Source: Gymnopilus junonius
Lineage: Eukaryota; Basidiomycota; Agaricomycetes; Agaricales; Galerinaceae
Direction of reading: 5' to 3'
Length of the DNA: 64,000 nt
NCBI GenBank assembly: GCA_015501075.1
Contig: JADNYJ010000059.1
Coordinates: forward strand, 152,240 to 216,239
The position numbers and the translations under genes are program-made. This document shows, one piece after another, positions 11,043 to 21,991 of the stretch (the first letter of the stretch is position 1; every line of letters starts with the position of its first letter). The notes below the pieces were generated by a model. The model searched no databases. It worked only from the letters and a program-made list of their open reading frames with translations, and was not told where the DNA came from.

Positions 11043-11838
11043 TGTGAGGGAGACCCTCTCTCTGGGTCTGTAATTTGGAGAAAATAAGAAATAAATTATT
11101 TGCAGATGACCAAGTATGCACCAAGTCAATAATCCAAATCGGAACAAGCACCCTCCACATGATCACATGCGCACCTTATTTCGTCGAGCATTAAGCAGGG
11201 ATCTACCCAAATTTAGATCTGAGAATCACTAGAAGCACATACTTACCATACCAACCAGGCATGCCCCGAGCTTGAACAAAAGAAATTGATTATGCTCATC
11301 ATTCTTGTCACTGTGCAGCCCCTCGATGACGCCTATATGCCCCGCCCTCTTCTGAATTTGGGTTAGAACATTATTTCTTAGATGTTTTTCGGTGAGTTTT
11401 CAATTTCTTTCGGTTCTCAACGGTTCATTCTTGTGACATAAATCAATTTCATGACCTTTTCTTTCCCTATTAAAGTATGATAATTGCCGCAGTGATGATG
11501 TGTGCTGCGGAAATGGACTGAACACACCTGCAAACAACTTTTATTCAAAAATTTTACTTTAATTTTCCTCTCTTTCTGACTATGTAGCTACAGTATAAAT
11601 ACCTGGACACTTGTACAGTAGCTACCCAGTTGAATATAGCAGAATTTCAGCTCACTAGCTCAATAGTCGCCCTTGACATCTTAGTTATTACCAAGTTTCT
11701 CATGTTCACACCAGATCCAATCTATGGGAATTTATTCCACTGGATCTACCTACACTCAAATATGCTTTTGGAACCTTTAAGCAAACAGAGTTTGCTTTCG
11801 AGTCATGTTCTTGACTCGACCAACTAACTCACTTTTCA
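11043..11838 (+). repeat. 3' LTR of Gypsy element 1
   Basis: 796 bp and 99.2 percent identical to 3608-4403 by direct reading. In the six differing positions this copy has the T or A (deaminated) state each time. It is followed by the target duplication CCAC. Confidence 0.95.
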
Positions 11839-12529
11839 CCACAGCAAGTATGACCCTTATCTCAGCAAAATATTACCTGGTATAGTTTAAACTGAGAACT
11901 AATAATTTTTCCTTTTCTGCCTCCTTGAAATATCAGCCCATCCTTTTGAATGTACAGAGTAGAAGACTTCTCAGCTCTTCCAGCAGGAGATAAACTCTGC
12001 CATTTCCACAAATTTCTTAAGACCCAGACAGACTAAAGAAAATTGATATTAGCTGCCCAATAATACAGAGCATTGAGGACTTGGTCTTCAGACCATCAAA
12101 CTGAAAGGGACCTTTGTCAGAGGCAACACTTGCAGTTCCATAGCCATAGCCTTTCCAACCTCTGACTTGAATCTGGCCAAGGCTGCTACTGACAGGGAAG
12201 CTAAAATGGAAAGAAACGAAATGAAACCCTACTGGTGCCTCTTCTCATTCTGGACCTGCTGCTTTTTCAAAAGGGATGGTGCAATTCTATTGGCATATTG
12301 AAATGACCAGGGTGCAGTGGGCTCCTTGGAAACTTATCCATACTTCAATCTTGATTGACCTTCATGTTATGTTTCCTAGGATAGCAGTGTGGCACTGGGT
12401 AGAAATCTGAGGCTGGACACCAGTCATGAATGCCCATGACCTTCTTGTGGCTTGCTGCATTTCTGTTGCTGGTGAACCTTAAAGAAAGGCTGGTACTGGA
12501 TAAGAAAGATGCATTGAAGATGATTAACA
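11839..12529. other. No gene seen
   Basis: AT-rich, no open frame of note on either strand, and no repeat I can place. It begins with the 3' target duplication of element 1. Confidence 0.4.
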
Positions 12530-12670
12530 ATGAGCAGAGGACATCTTGGAGCTTGCAATTCAGATGAAAGACCAGACACTGAAAAACTGGAATGAGATTA
12601 GAGCAGATTCTGATACAATTTTGTTACTGTATCAAAGTTTATCTACCTTAAGTGAAAGATTGGCTCACCA
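12530..12670. repeat. Remnant of the R/MRH4 duplicated unit (spacer)
   Basis: The stretch around GAGATTAGAGC...TTCTGATACAATTTTGTTACTGTATC resembles the spacer between gene R and the MRH4 fragment at about 23125-23180, 24710-24780 and 28140-28200. It suggests a further, very decayed unit whose MRH4 part lies at 14720-15140. Confidence 0.5.
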
Positions 12671-13251
12671 TTTTTATCAGTATGATGAATACCACCATTA
12701 ACTTGATTGTAATCACCATATGAGTCTGTACTGCCATCAACGGGACCAAGGGCCAAGGCCCATACCATACGTATCCACTGTGCTCAGAGGCTTGACCTCA
12801 GGTTTTCAGCATCTTAAGAACCCTTAAGTCTATGCCCAATTCTAGAACAACAGGGTCTATATTGTGTGTTGAGGCAAAGAAATAAACAGAAAACTATATG
12901 ATTCATAGGTAGAAATCAAACGAAGCAAAAAATCAAGCTGGATCATCACCATCTGGTGCAAAAACCATCCTGCAAGAAGCAACAACAATAAATGTATCTT
13001 CGGGAAATTTTATAAGGCGTCGCACAATGTGGCTCCCAGACAAAATCTCACCTGAGAATTTTTAATAAATCATCTCGAGATTGAAAGATAACACACCGAT
13101 GGGCCTATACCCAGTCTGAAGCAAAGAATCATTGACAAAGGAAATCAATAAACCATCTGGACCTGCACCTAGAGCGCATGCATTGGGTTTCAAAGGAGAG
13201 CCAGTGCATGCTGAAGCAATAGCTTGTAAGAGTTGACACTTGAAAATGCAA
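12671..13251. other. No clear gene; possible decayed 3' end of the cyclophilin remnant
   Basis: No long open frame. On the minus strand, short stretches after the cyclophilin block (about 13250-13000) could be decayed downstream exons, but none could be matched to the rest of the fold. Confidence 0.3.
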
Positions 13252-13560
13252 TCAAATCATACCCTCGCCATAAGTAGTAAATCTCTTATCATCAGTAGGA
13301 AGAAAAATGCAAGTCAGCGCATTTGTGGGTTGGAATATCGATCCCTTGTATCCAAGCCCATATTTCCCTGTAACAAGGTTGCAAAAGTGGCGAGTTGCTT
13401 CAGGTACTTCAGCATTGAAAAGCTTGAAGATGAGACGGCCAGCATGCTTGTCATCAACTGTGAGATCAAACTGCAAAGAGAAGAAAGGAAATTGGTTTGA
13501 GCTGCCTCAGCATTTGGGGAGACGAAGAAAGGAGCTTAAAGGGAGGAACTCACAAAAACA
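13252..13560 (-). pseudogene. Cyclophilin-type peptidyl-prolyl isomerase remnant
   Basis: A clean exon start (TTTGCAG then FDLTVDDKHAGRL, about 13475) leads into the N-terminal cyclophilin fold: GRLIFKLFNAEVP, TRHFCNLVTG and GYKGSIF are the usual AGR, F-x-x-L-C-T-G and GYKGS motifs. The upstream exon reads into YYVF before a GTGAGT donor near 13550. After GYKGSIF the expected HRVIPxFMxQGGDF with the catalytic Arg is not present and the frame closes at 13252. Only about 70 residues of a 160-residue domain remain, so I call it a pseudogene. Confidence 0.65.
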
Positions 13561-13730
13561 TAGTACTGACCATGGTGGCCAAGAAAACTTGCCTGGACTA
13601 AGCACATGTCGAGGACAAGAGGAATAATTGCTAAACCAGCACTAATCTTTTCAACACTGAAGGATATCAAATGAGTGAATGATTTAGGGTAAAGCAGGAC
13701 AATGTGGTTAAAGCTTACGTCCATGAGGTC

Positions 13731-14437
13731 CTAATGTAGGAGGCGCCTAATAGAATCAATCTCACTCCAGAGGCTATACTGTGGACCAGCGTGACAAGTT
13801 GTCTCGCTGAGGGGTCTAGTCTCCACTTCGATATTGGCTGGAGGAAGAAGGACGACTGCAGGATAGAAAGTCGAAACAATAGAGCTCTACAATTCATGCT
13901 ATATGAGTTAAGGAAAGATATAATGATAAAATAAATGACAGACGAGCGAAAAAGCATATCAATAACCCCTAAAATGATCAAGCCCCATCCAAGAGCCGCA
14001 TTAGAGATTGGTAACACTGGCAAAGAAACAATGGCCAAGCCAATCCATTCGGATGCTTTGACCCATGCCCCTGTAGACCTTCAGACAAAAGAGCGATGAA
14101 GGACAGAAAAACGATGACATACCAGTAATTTCTGCAAGACTAGGCCGGGTTTCTTTAGAGGGCTCTACTTCTTTTGAGGCCAAACAAATGGAGATGGTGG
14201 AGAGCAATGCCGCGACCAGTGCGAGGAAGGCGCAGACTCCTAAAATCGTCACAAGGCAATATGGCCACGCGGTTGCAGAGTGAAGTGCATGACAATGTAG
14301 TATAGATCCAGAAATGGTTTGCACTCCAATACTGAAGAAGGGCAGAGTAAATCAGTCTACAAGAATAGTTAGCATTGACCCATTTCAAGGACATACAGAA
14401 TGCGTGAGACCCTTACTATTGTTGGAAAAGATGACAT
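13731..14437 (-). CDS. Small membrane protein, spliced, unrecognised family
   Basis: Gene model: exon 1 14437-14397 (ATG, short Ser/Val/Arg start), intron with GTATGT donor, exon 2 14331-14123, a 52-bp intron (GTATGT to CTACAG), exon 3 from 14070, then a less certain intron and a last exon ending at TAG 13731-13733. Exon 2 has a strong membrane helix (VTILGVCAFLALVAALLS). Exon 3 has another (IGLAIVSLPVLPISNAALGW) followed by LIILG. The last exon (VSTFYPAVVLLPP...) is hydrophobic, then polar. The last intron lacks a textbook donor. Start and first two introns keep phase. I do not recognise the family; a surface or organelle membrane role is likely. Confidence 0.55.
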
Positions 14438-14719
14438 GAAGTGTTGATCTGACTAGCGCTTTGAATGCAAGGAGCAGCTTTGGAGCATACGGCGAAAGAC
14501 GCTGTCAGTGAGAAACTGGGAGCGAGAGTTTACTGTCAGTACTTCAGGCTGGACTGACCATCAAATCCCTGTAGGAGATCCATGCTGCATGTCTCGTGAT
14601 GCCTGAGGTTGAGATGAGGTTGAAAGTGTGGCCGACGTTGGGTTTGCCCCTGGTTTGACAAAGTTTGGTCTGCTCCTGACCGGCTTTCACCAAAAAAAAG
14701 GACTCATAGGACTCCCGTG

Positions 14720-15140
14720 ACAAAGAATATGTGGATCCACTACCATCCTTCCCTTCCTTCCAATGTGAAAGGCTCCATCTCCCTCGCAGAACCACAATCT
14801 TGCAACCCCTCCTTCCTCCTTTTCCTCTCCACCTTTGCCATGTTTCTTTTCTAGACGTGTCAACCCTCGCAGGGACTCACTATCCACCAGCCATATTGTC
14901 ACAGTGGTCAAAGTTGAAATTGGGCAGGAGCCGTCGGTATACTCCTATACCGAGCTCTGGATTGAGTTGGATGGATAAGGAGAGGTTGGAGTCTGCTGTG
15001 GAGAGGGTAAGCACAGCGATGCTATGAGAAGAAGTCACAGCAGCTGCAGGGAAAGATGAAGGTGAAGGACCGAAAGTGATTCCAAGTTCGCCTTGTAGTT
15101 GGGTCTGGAGTTTGGCCTTGAAAACGGAGCTATCATAGCT
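14720..15140 (-). pseudogene. MRH4 5' fragment, cut by the MULE
   Basis: Two blocks match the N-terminal half of MRH4 exon 2: IQLNPELGIGVYRRL (about 14925-14970; MRH4 has AQLDAELGVGVYRRL) and LRGLTRLEKK (about 14850; MRH4 RGLTRSDRKK). The reading frame is broken between and after them and no helicase core follows. The match ends abruptly at the left inverted repeat of the MULE at 15141. Confidence 0.75.
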
Positions 15141-15159
15141 CTCCCCCACTATGACACCT
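15141..15159 (+). repeat. Left terminal inverted repeat of the MULE
   Basis: Perfect 19-bp inverted match to 18883-18901. Beyond 19 bp the two ends differ. Confidence 0.8.
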
Positions 15160-15260
15160 TCCTTAAATAGAAATTTTCACGTGATTTACCTGTTGAGCGA
15201 GTATTCTACCTAAAGTCTAAAAAATATTATTCGGTACCCCCTACACATCCTCCAACACAT

Positions 15261-18200
15261 ATGAGCAACACAGACCCTCCAAGAAAATGTGCCAAACCAT
15301 GGTGCAGACAGATTGCCGGGCCTGGTCACCATACATGTGATGACTGTCGAGTAAGAGACAGAGAGAATCAGCAGAAAAGTTGGGCAAAAAGGCACAAAAA
15401 AAAAGCCCTCACAGCAGCCGCAGCTTCGGACCCATCCACAAAGGTCAGACGTAGAGGGGACCATGATACAGGCCTGGTCAGAGATCCAAAGCACCAAAGA
15501 ACACACGAAGTTCCCCAGGACCACGGAGAAACAGAAGACGAAGACAATTTTGAACCTGTTGATGTTCTTGACTTCGACGAGCCTGATGAAGATGTAAGTA
15601 CTTCCTTCACTAGCTGGTCAGACATTGATCAAGCATAGGCTGCAGTAAATTACCTAGATGCAGAAGACCTCTTTGATGACTTGCAAGCTCAAATGAAAGC
15701 ATTGGCTCATGTCGACTTCCTTGGTACATATGCTCTTGATGCCGACCCTGGTCATGAATCACCCAAAGAAAGAGTGTTGATGGTGGCAAAAGAAATATGG
15801 CAGACACTAGGTTTTCACTGGACGTGAGTCTCTCAGAATGTGTTCGCAATTTATTTCTGACATGACAGGCAACAGAGTCAAAGATCACAAAAAACAAAAG
15901 ACAGGCCACCGAACACGCTACTGGTGTAGCCAGGACATAGCACGCAAAAAGAAGTCCAAACCTTCTCAAGCCCCAGGGGCTAAGCATTGTGACTATATCG
16001 AAATGACGCGTTATCCCTGTCAAAGTCGTCTTTCAATTGTCTACTGGATCAAGAAGACTGGTCAGACTTACATCATTATTGACCTCCATCACCACTTTCA
16101 ACACACTCATTACATTGATGTGACCATGCCCCTTGAGGCAATAGAGATCATAGAAGCACAGGTGGAGTGGGCTACACCTTCAGCATTGTTGTCGAGTATC
16201 CGGGAAGCGTACCCTCAAATATCGTCAGCCCAAGTGTACAATGCATGGAAAGCACATAGCGAGACTCACTGGCAACACCACAACCTCCAGATCCCATCCA
16301 CAACAAAATTGCTTGAGGAGTTCGCTGATGAAGCAGACATCTTCACCGATTTATATATACCTGATGGTGTGGAGATGTTAGCATTCGGCTTGAAGAAGGT
16401 GGCTGAGCAACTGAAAGGGAAGGTCATCAAGGTGGGAATAGATGCTACCTGTAAGTGTATGAAAATAAACTTTAACTTTGAGTCTAATCACGGAAAGCAG
16501 ATACTGTACTAATTCATTCAATTTGGCAGGCTGTGTGACCTGTGACCCACCTGATGAAATTTTGATTTCAGCAAATTACCATATTTGGTGCGATTTTGAT
16601 GGATTTGTAAGCTTTTTTGGCCTTCCGAATGTGTTTTTGAGGCATTTTTGACTGATTTTTGCATGACCTCTGTGACTTTTCGTCAATTTGGGAGGGCCTG
16701 TGACCCATGACCGCTGAATTGAATGAATTAGTACAGTAACACAAACTCAAAACACTTAGAGCTCTATAGCATAATGGCAGAATGTGATGGTGCAGGAATC
16801 CCATTAAGCTATTGCCTGCTAATGACTGCAACAGCCATTGAAATCGGGAAACGGAAGAAAGCTCTTGCATCGTGGACGAGACATGTCCGTGATAAATATA
16901 GCATCAAACCCATTTTTGTTCACACCGATAAAGACCTGGGGGAGATTGCTGCAGCAAAGGAAACCTGGAATGCGAAGATTAGTCTATGTTATTGGCATCT
17001 TCGACATGCAGTAAAACCTGCCTGGCCAAATGGCCAAAGTTAACCTCGCAACAACTCCATATAATGTGAAGAGGGTGCAGGAGGAATTTGATTTCATTGA
17101 TCCTGAATTCCGACCATTAGGAACCAGAGTTGACATTGATGACTATGAAGGAGGCGTACCTGATGATGTTGAACTACCTGCAACAGAAAATCCAGCAAGC
17201 CCGCCTAATGTCGAGGAAGCGAATCCTACTCTGGGTAATCCCAGGGAAGTTGGTGAATGGCGAGCCTTTGGCGAGATAACAAATTGCCTTCGTATCAAGC
17301 TCCCTCCGCCTACGCAGCCTGTACCCATGCACAGAATATCAGATGACAGAAGTAACCAAGAGAACCAGCATCATTCCAACATACCTAGCACCCAACTACC
17401 CGAAATTCGTGGCCAAGGATTTATCCTCCGTCTTCTCGACCCACATGAGAGCTCACAAGCACATTCCCCTAAAGAAAATACTGAGAGGAAGATGAATCTG
17501 GAATGGGAGAAGTTAGGACACGATGAGCCTTCTGTCTGCCTGATTATTGTCAAGGAATACTTGACTATATGGAATGTCACTACTGTGCCCACCTGTCGAT
17601 CCCAGGCTATTCGGCGCCTGATGCAGTGGCAATTAGGTGATGGGCCATACAGCAGATATATGGATTTTGTGAGAAGAATAACATCCCAGAGGTATGGGCT
17701 TACCTTTGGGAGAACTGGTACTGGTGGGGGCGATGGGAATTGTGGGCATGCTCTGCACATGAAAAGATACCAATCCTAAAAACAACAATGATTCTGGAGA
17801 GCCAGTAAGTAAGATACCTAGGATTAATATCTGATACTGACCAAATGCCCAAAAAGCTGGCATCGGATTAAGCATGATTTCCTTCACCACTTCAAAATGC
17901 CACCCTGTGACTTGCTTGTATGGATCCTTGTCAAAAAATTGCTGCCATCATACTATGTGAGGTTAGATCACTTACTTGTTCAAAAAGGCCATCATCGCGA
18001 GCTCAGTTCCTGGAGAAAACATTTTAAGAAAGAGTGGAAGAATTTAGAAAAGAGAAGTATTACAATGCCTTTAAATGATGCATACAGACCAAACCCTCAA
18101 ACATGGGTATGCACTTGCCCATATTTCGCTACCAGTCACTTCCTTGTCTGCAAGCATCTCATACAAAGCATCCACTGCATCCCTCCCATCTTTTTTGTTG

Positions 18201-18661
18201 AGGTCAAACGAAATCAATCCATGCCGTTTTGGAAACACAGAACCCTTAAGGCGGTGGATGACTCTGGGTGTCAAGTTGAGGATGTGGCGGGTGACAATGG
18301 CATCGATAGCGATGATGATCTGGAGGATGACGAGGAGGATGAGGCTGAGGACTTGGATTGGGTGGGGAATGTGGTTGATCTTGAAGATGGATGCACGTTC
18401 GAAGAGGCGATGAACGAAGAACTTGACTTTATCATGGACTTTCTTGCGGGTTTGAGGTTCCAGGTGCAGTTCCGTGATCATAGAATGCTTGCTGCATTGA
18501 AGCGCAAGGGGAGGGGCTTTCGAAACTTGGGAGCGGCATGTTTGGGGAAGGAGAAGAGGTTGAAAAGTCAAGCTGATGGAACACTGTCGACGTGGGACAA
18601 GTCAATGATAGCATCGATGTTCTACCAGGCCAGACCTTCTCAATCTGATGCTGAGACGTAA
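15261..18661 (+). pseudogene. MULE transposase with SWIM zinc finger, broken
   Basis: Cut-and-paste transposase, a family common in mushrooms. Exon 1 is 15261-15823 (N-terminal CX4C...CDDC zinc-like motif), then a 52-bp intron. Exon 2 (15876-16450) ends in the first catalytic Asp (VGIDATC). After a second intron the MULE core continues (AECDGAGIPLSY, then FVHTDKD with the second Asp, then CYWHLRH). The SWIM finger CTCPYF...CKHL is at about 18110-18165 and the gene ends LSTWDKSM before TAA 18661. Lesions: TAG at about 15636, a MITE in exon 3 directly after Asp-Ala-Thr, frame changes near 17035 and 17555, and a TGA near 17638. Another intron starts at about 17805 (GTAAGT). Confidence 0.9.
16504..16736. 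mobile_element. MITE with TA target duplication
   Basis: 233 bp with near-perfect terminal inverted repeats (CTGTACTAATTCATTCAATT at the left end; reverse complement at 16717-16736) flanked by TA on both sides (16502-16503, 16737-16738). TA sites are typical of Tc1/mariner-type MITEs. Without it, the transposase exon reads on from the CAG acceptor at 16500 through Y-N-T-N-S-K-H. The insertion is therefore in the exon, one base after the splice site. Confidence 0.85.
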
Positions 18662-18882
18662 ATGTGCACAAATGTGTCTTCCTCATGTCAATCACCTTGT
18701 CATTTTGTACTATCCTAATCCCCCTTCCATTATTCTTTTCTACATGCGTATAGACAATGATATTGACCTGTACATACACTGATTTCATACTGCATGTTGT
18801 CCGTTTTAAAGTCCTTATCAGTACAACTTCACACCACCTGTCGGTAAATGGCTACTAAACAGCCCAAAATCCGAAGGTCACG

Positions 18883-18901
18883 AGGTGTCATAGTGGGGGA
18901 G
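18883..18901 (-). repeat. Right terminal inverted repeat of the MULE
   Basis: AGGTGTCATAGTGGGGGAG, the exact reverse complement of 15141-15159. Confidence 0.8.
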
Positions 18902-19241
18902 AACAAGGGACGTTCGAAAACAGCGCAATGCTACTTAGAGGGCGGGCACGAGGCAATGTGCTGTTTCGGAAATTCTTGTCCATCAGAAGAAATACAACCC
19001 ATGCTTTCGGCACTTGCAACACTTTCACAAGTGCTGAAAAGGGCGAAAGTGTGAAACCACTGGACACTTTCAAAAGAAGATCTCGATTGCTTGTGAAAGG
19101 GGTTTGGTGGTTTTGCAAGGCTAAAAGTGACTAAAAGGGTTAAAGACAGCTTTTCAAAAGACAGTGGTACACTTCTCATAAGTGACATCAGGATCGAGAA
19201 AAATGAATGCCATTTGGCGGGATCTACTACACAGGGACGAT
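18902..19241. other. No gene seen
   Basis: Short overlapping ORFs only, without recognisable motifs. The expected continuation of the MRH4 fragment interrupted by the MULE is not visible here. Confidence 0.4.
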
Positions 19242-20978
19242 TTATCCTTTGTTAGTACTCCCAGTAGCGTCCGCGGCATCGTCCTCGATCTCGAAATCTG
19301 ATTCCTCTTCTGGCTTGACAATAGCAGCTTCCGAAGTGGTGTTATCCCCTGACGACAACCTCGCCCTCTTCTTTCCCTTCGCATTGGCAAACTGATGAGC
19401 TTCAGCTAAAATATCCTCCCACTGCTGCCGGGACAGCTTTTGCATGACGCGCCAATTCCCTTGTCAGCTTCTTCCCTTGGACGGTGTATTTTGGAAGCGT
19501 AGCAGGAAAATCCGATGGATTATGCTTGTCGCTGTCACCCCAGTTGTCGCCCGAGAAATCAGAGAATGGGCGACCAGGTGTGATGTAGGTGCCTGAGCTC
19601 CAGCGGGCGATTACACAATAAGCCTAGAAAAACATGTCATCAGTGTCAACCCTCGCCAAAAGCTTAGCAACCACACTCACAGATTGAATGGCTGTGATTA
19701 GTGCTCCGGACGCAGTTGGGCTGATTTCAGATGAGCAGGAATAGGAAGAAGGCAGCCGAGGTGATATCCAAGCATGCAAGCAATGATACTATGACAAAAT
19801 ATGTTCTAAAAAGATGTCATCAGCTTAGTAAATAGAAGAACGAGCACCACAGACCAGTTTAAGTGGCTTCTCATTGCCCTCGTTGCCCTCAGCACCAGGA
19901 TCCAGATACTCCTTGTAGTAGAAAGGACGAGACTTGAAATCGCCATTGAGAGCCCAGTGGCACCACGGCTGATATATTCCGGCGACATATCAGGTAATTC
20001 CCAGATGAGGTTGTTCTCCATGTAGGTGATTGTCGTCTGGTCGATCTTGTTGCGCCATGTCGTCAAAGCATCATCAGCCTATTGTATATATGAGTAGAAA
20101 TCATGAGTAATTAAAAAATGATTTATGTACCTTCTTAAGAATAATTTTTTTTCCCTGGGTGCTATCTGAAAAAGCGCCATGCCGGGGAAAGACTTGCTTG
20201 AACAGGTCAATGATCCTTGAATCAGGGAGGTTGACTGACCATGGCCACTCGATGCCATACATCTCAATGAGGCGCAGGGTCAGGTCCTCTTGAAAGGACT
20301 GACGAACGTCCACGGGGAGATGGTTGATATGAATGTCCTGCTTTTTCTTGATTTCGGCTGACGAGATGGTCTCCGGAGGGATGAACTCCGGAACTGACTT
20401 CATTGGTTGAACGACAGTGAGGGACTACAGAGAGTTGAATGAATCAATAAGATACTAGGCAAGTGTGATAAATGATGCACCGGGTGAGCAGTAGGAGCCT
20501 TGACATCTTCAACAATGCCTGCTCGTTCTCGAGCTCGCCTTTGTTATCACTGATTCCGCCGAGAGCTTCATTGTCATCATCTATCAAAGGAAGCATGGGT
20601 CGTGAGAGACTACATGCCAGCTGAAGAAACTGACTCACCGTTGGGAGAGATGGACATCGAAGATGAGGGATCACCGAGGTCATCACACTACTGAAAGGTC
20701 ATCAGCTTGCTCCTCACTCGCAACCTTGGGGATGTTCGGAACGGTGGCAGTCGGCTGATGAAAAGTTTCTGGGGTCATGCCAGTTGCAACCCACGTCTCA
20801 GCATAGCGAGAGCGCACTGTTTTGAGGGGTGTCGAAGGGATTGCCAACTGAAAAAATGTTCATTAGCGATAGTAAGTATTTAATGTGAACACGATGTCAC
20901 CTCTATTTCCTCGAGCTGGGAGCTCTCAATGACCTCTGATGAGGGTTCTTCGATGGTCGGGCATGGCATGCCAAGCAT
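19242..20978 (-). CDS. Unrecognised spliced gene, possibly decayed
   Basis: Minus-strand gene of about 450 residues with several short introns. The start is the ATG at 20978 (or 20969 in frame). Exon 1 is Ser/Glu-rich, ending EEIE before a GTGACA donor. The next exon opens LAIPSTPLKTVRSRYAETW. Later exons hold KSVPEFIPPETISSAEIKKK (about 20345-20403), a folded-looking block (SFQEDLTLRLIEMYGIEWPW) and YQPWCHWALNGDFKSRPFYY (about 19930-19985). Near the end comes YITPGRPFSDFSGDNWG and an acidic/basic tail with KGKKRARL as a possible nuclear signal. A one-base frame change near 19445 is needed to join the last block. I do not recognise the family; its setting suggests a transposon-associated gene. 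Confidence 0.5.
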
Positions 20979-21690
20979 GGGGTGGTGAGTGAAGATGGTG
21001 GTGAGAGTCGAAGTTTCAAGCCTTCCATTCCGATTAGATCTTCATGATAGCGGTCACAGGTTTAGGTGACCAACATGCGCCTTAAATACAAGCTGTTGTA
21101 GCTCAATGGTAAGCAGTGCTGTCTTTTTTGATTGGAACACATGTTCGAGTCTCGAGTACTGCGTATGAGTGGACTTGGTAGATTTCGGCTATTACCCACC
21201 GCAGAACGTTATGAGACCCTCGAAGTGACACAAGTAATAAAAGAACAGAAAGATAAGACTATAGTTGGTAAAATATGTGGTCTACAAAGTGCAAGTGATA
21301 AAAAGTGAGTCTGAAGTGTAAGTACCGAAAGGATAAGTGGTCAAAAGTGACTAGAAAGTATAAGTATTAAAAGGTGAAGGGGATGGAATTCTTCTGATGT
21401 CCGCGTGACTTTCGTTCACTTCTCCTGCATCATCCCTACTTATTTCCTGCCAGGCAGACTTTGTAAACTCAATAGTGAGGATACAGAAGGTCAGAATGAG
21501 CACCGCTGAGATGTACCCCACCTTGACCACGGGCAGGTAGTAAAATGAATTTAATCGGATTTAAACTCTTTTACGAGGTCGAACGGTGAATTCTTTGAAT
21601 TTCTGTGATTTTTTGAATTTCTTTTTTTTAAAACGAACAAAAACGAAAGAAAGGAAAAATGACGCATTTTCCATTCTCGTAGAACCATGC
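20979..21690. other. Gene-poor region with a tRNA-like segment
   Basis: No supported protein gene. It contains the Pol III promoter-like pair at 21099-21151 and an A-rich stretch (21235-21380) with repeated AAGTG-type words. Confidence 0.4.
21092..21165 (+). other. tRNA-derived, SINE-like head (A box and B box)
   Basis: TAGCTCAATGG (21099-21109) fits the Pol III A box TRGYNNANNNG, and GTTCGAGTC (21143-21151) fits the B box GWTCRANNC, at tRNA-like spacing. A D-arm can be drawn, but the acceptor stem pairs at only four of seven positions and the T stem fails. It is not a working tRNA gene. A SINE head or a decayed tRNA is possible. Confidence 0.4.
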
Positions 21691-21775
21691 ACGCGGCCTA
21701 CCGACATCTCTAGCTCTGGCTCCGACTTCGACTCTCAGATCCGAGCACCTCTTGCTTGCCCTTTGCCAGAACGAT
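21690..21775 (-). pseudogene. MRH4 exon 1 remnant
   Basis: AGAACCATGCACGCGGCC...CATCTCTAGCTCTGGCTCCGACTTCGACTC resembles MRH4 exon 1 at 2880-2990 (AGAACCATGCACTCC...CACCTCTAACTCTAGG). No frame is kept. It marks the left edge of duplicated unit 1. Confidence 0.5.
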
Positions 21776-21991
21776 ACCTGAACACCCATCATTGGCTTGT
21801 ATGTTTGCATTCTGATTCACCTGAATATTGAAACTGAGACTCAGTCTCAGATAGCAAGTTCAGTTGAGAGTCAAGACTGACTCACTCTTGCACTCGTTTA
21901 TTCTACCGACCTCCACCTGGGCCAATTTACCATATCAACATCCACATCCAAGAGTCTTCCACTAATCATCATCTACAACAAATACCGAAGG

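Larger units (their letters stand above)
3608..11838 (+). mobile_element. Ty3/Gypsy LTR retrotransposon, element 1 (8231 bp)
   Basis: A full-length element bounded by two 796-bp LTRs (TG...CA) and a 4-bp direct repeat CCAC (3604-3607 and 11839-11842). Order is 5' LTR, PBS, gag with zinc knuckle, protease, reverse transcriptase, RNase H, integrase, an antisense ORF, a polypurine tract and the 3' LTR. RT-RH before integrase places it in Ty3/Gypsy. The LTRs differ at six positions, so insertion is fairly recent, yet the pol frame carries many stops and at least three frame changes. It is therefore unlikely to be autonomous. I see no chromodomain after integrase. Confidence 0.95.
15141..18901 (+). 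mobile_element. MULE DNA transposon, inactive
   Basis: Flanked by a perfect 19-bp inverted repeat: CTCCCCCACTATGACACCT (15141-15159) and its reverse complement (18883-18901). Between them lies a MULE transposase pseudogene. I find no 8-11 bp target duplication outside the repeats (left flank ATCATAGCT, right flank AACAAGGGA), so one flank may have changed after insertion. It landed in an MRH4 fragment. Confidence 0.8.

Noticed and set aside
3608..11838. Classical TCG-specific RIP
   Set aside because: The changed CpGs are preceded by T, G or C, so general CpG deamination explains them better.
17030..17779. A separate gene at the 249-codon ORF in the MULE
   Set aside because: It is the middle of the transposase in one frame; motifs before and after it continue in neighbouring frames.
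21092..21165. A tRNA gene
   Set aside because: A and B boxes match, but only four of seven acceptor pairs form and the T stem does not pair.
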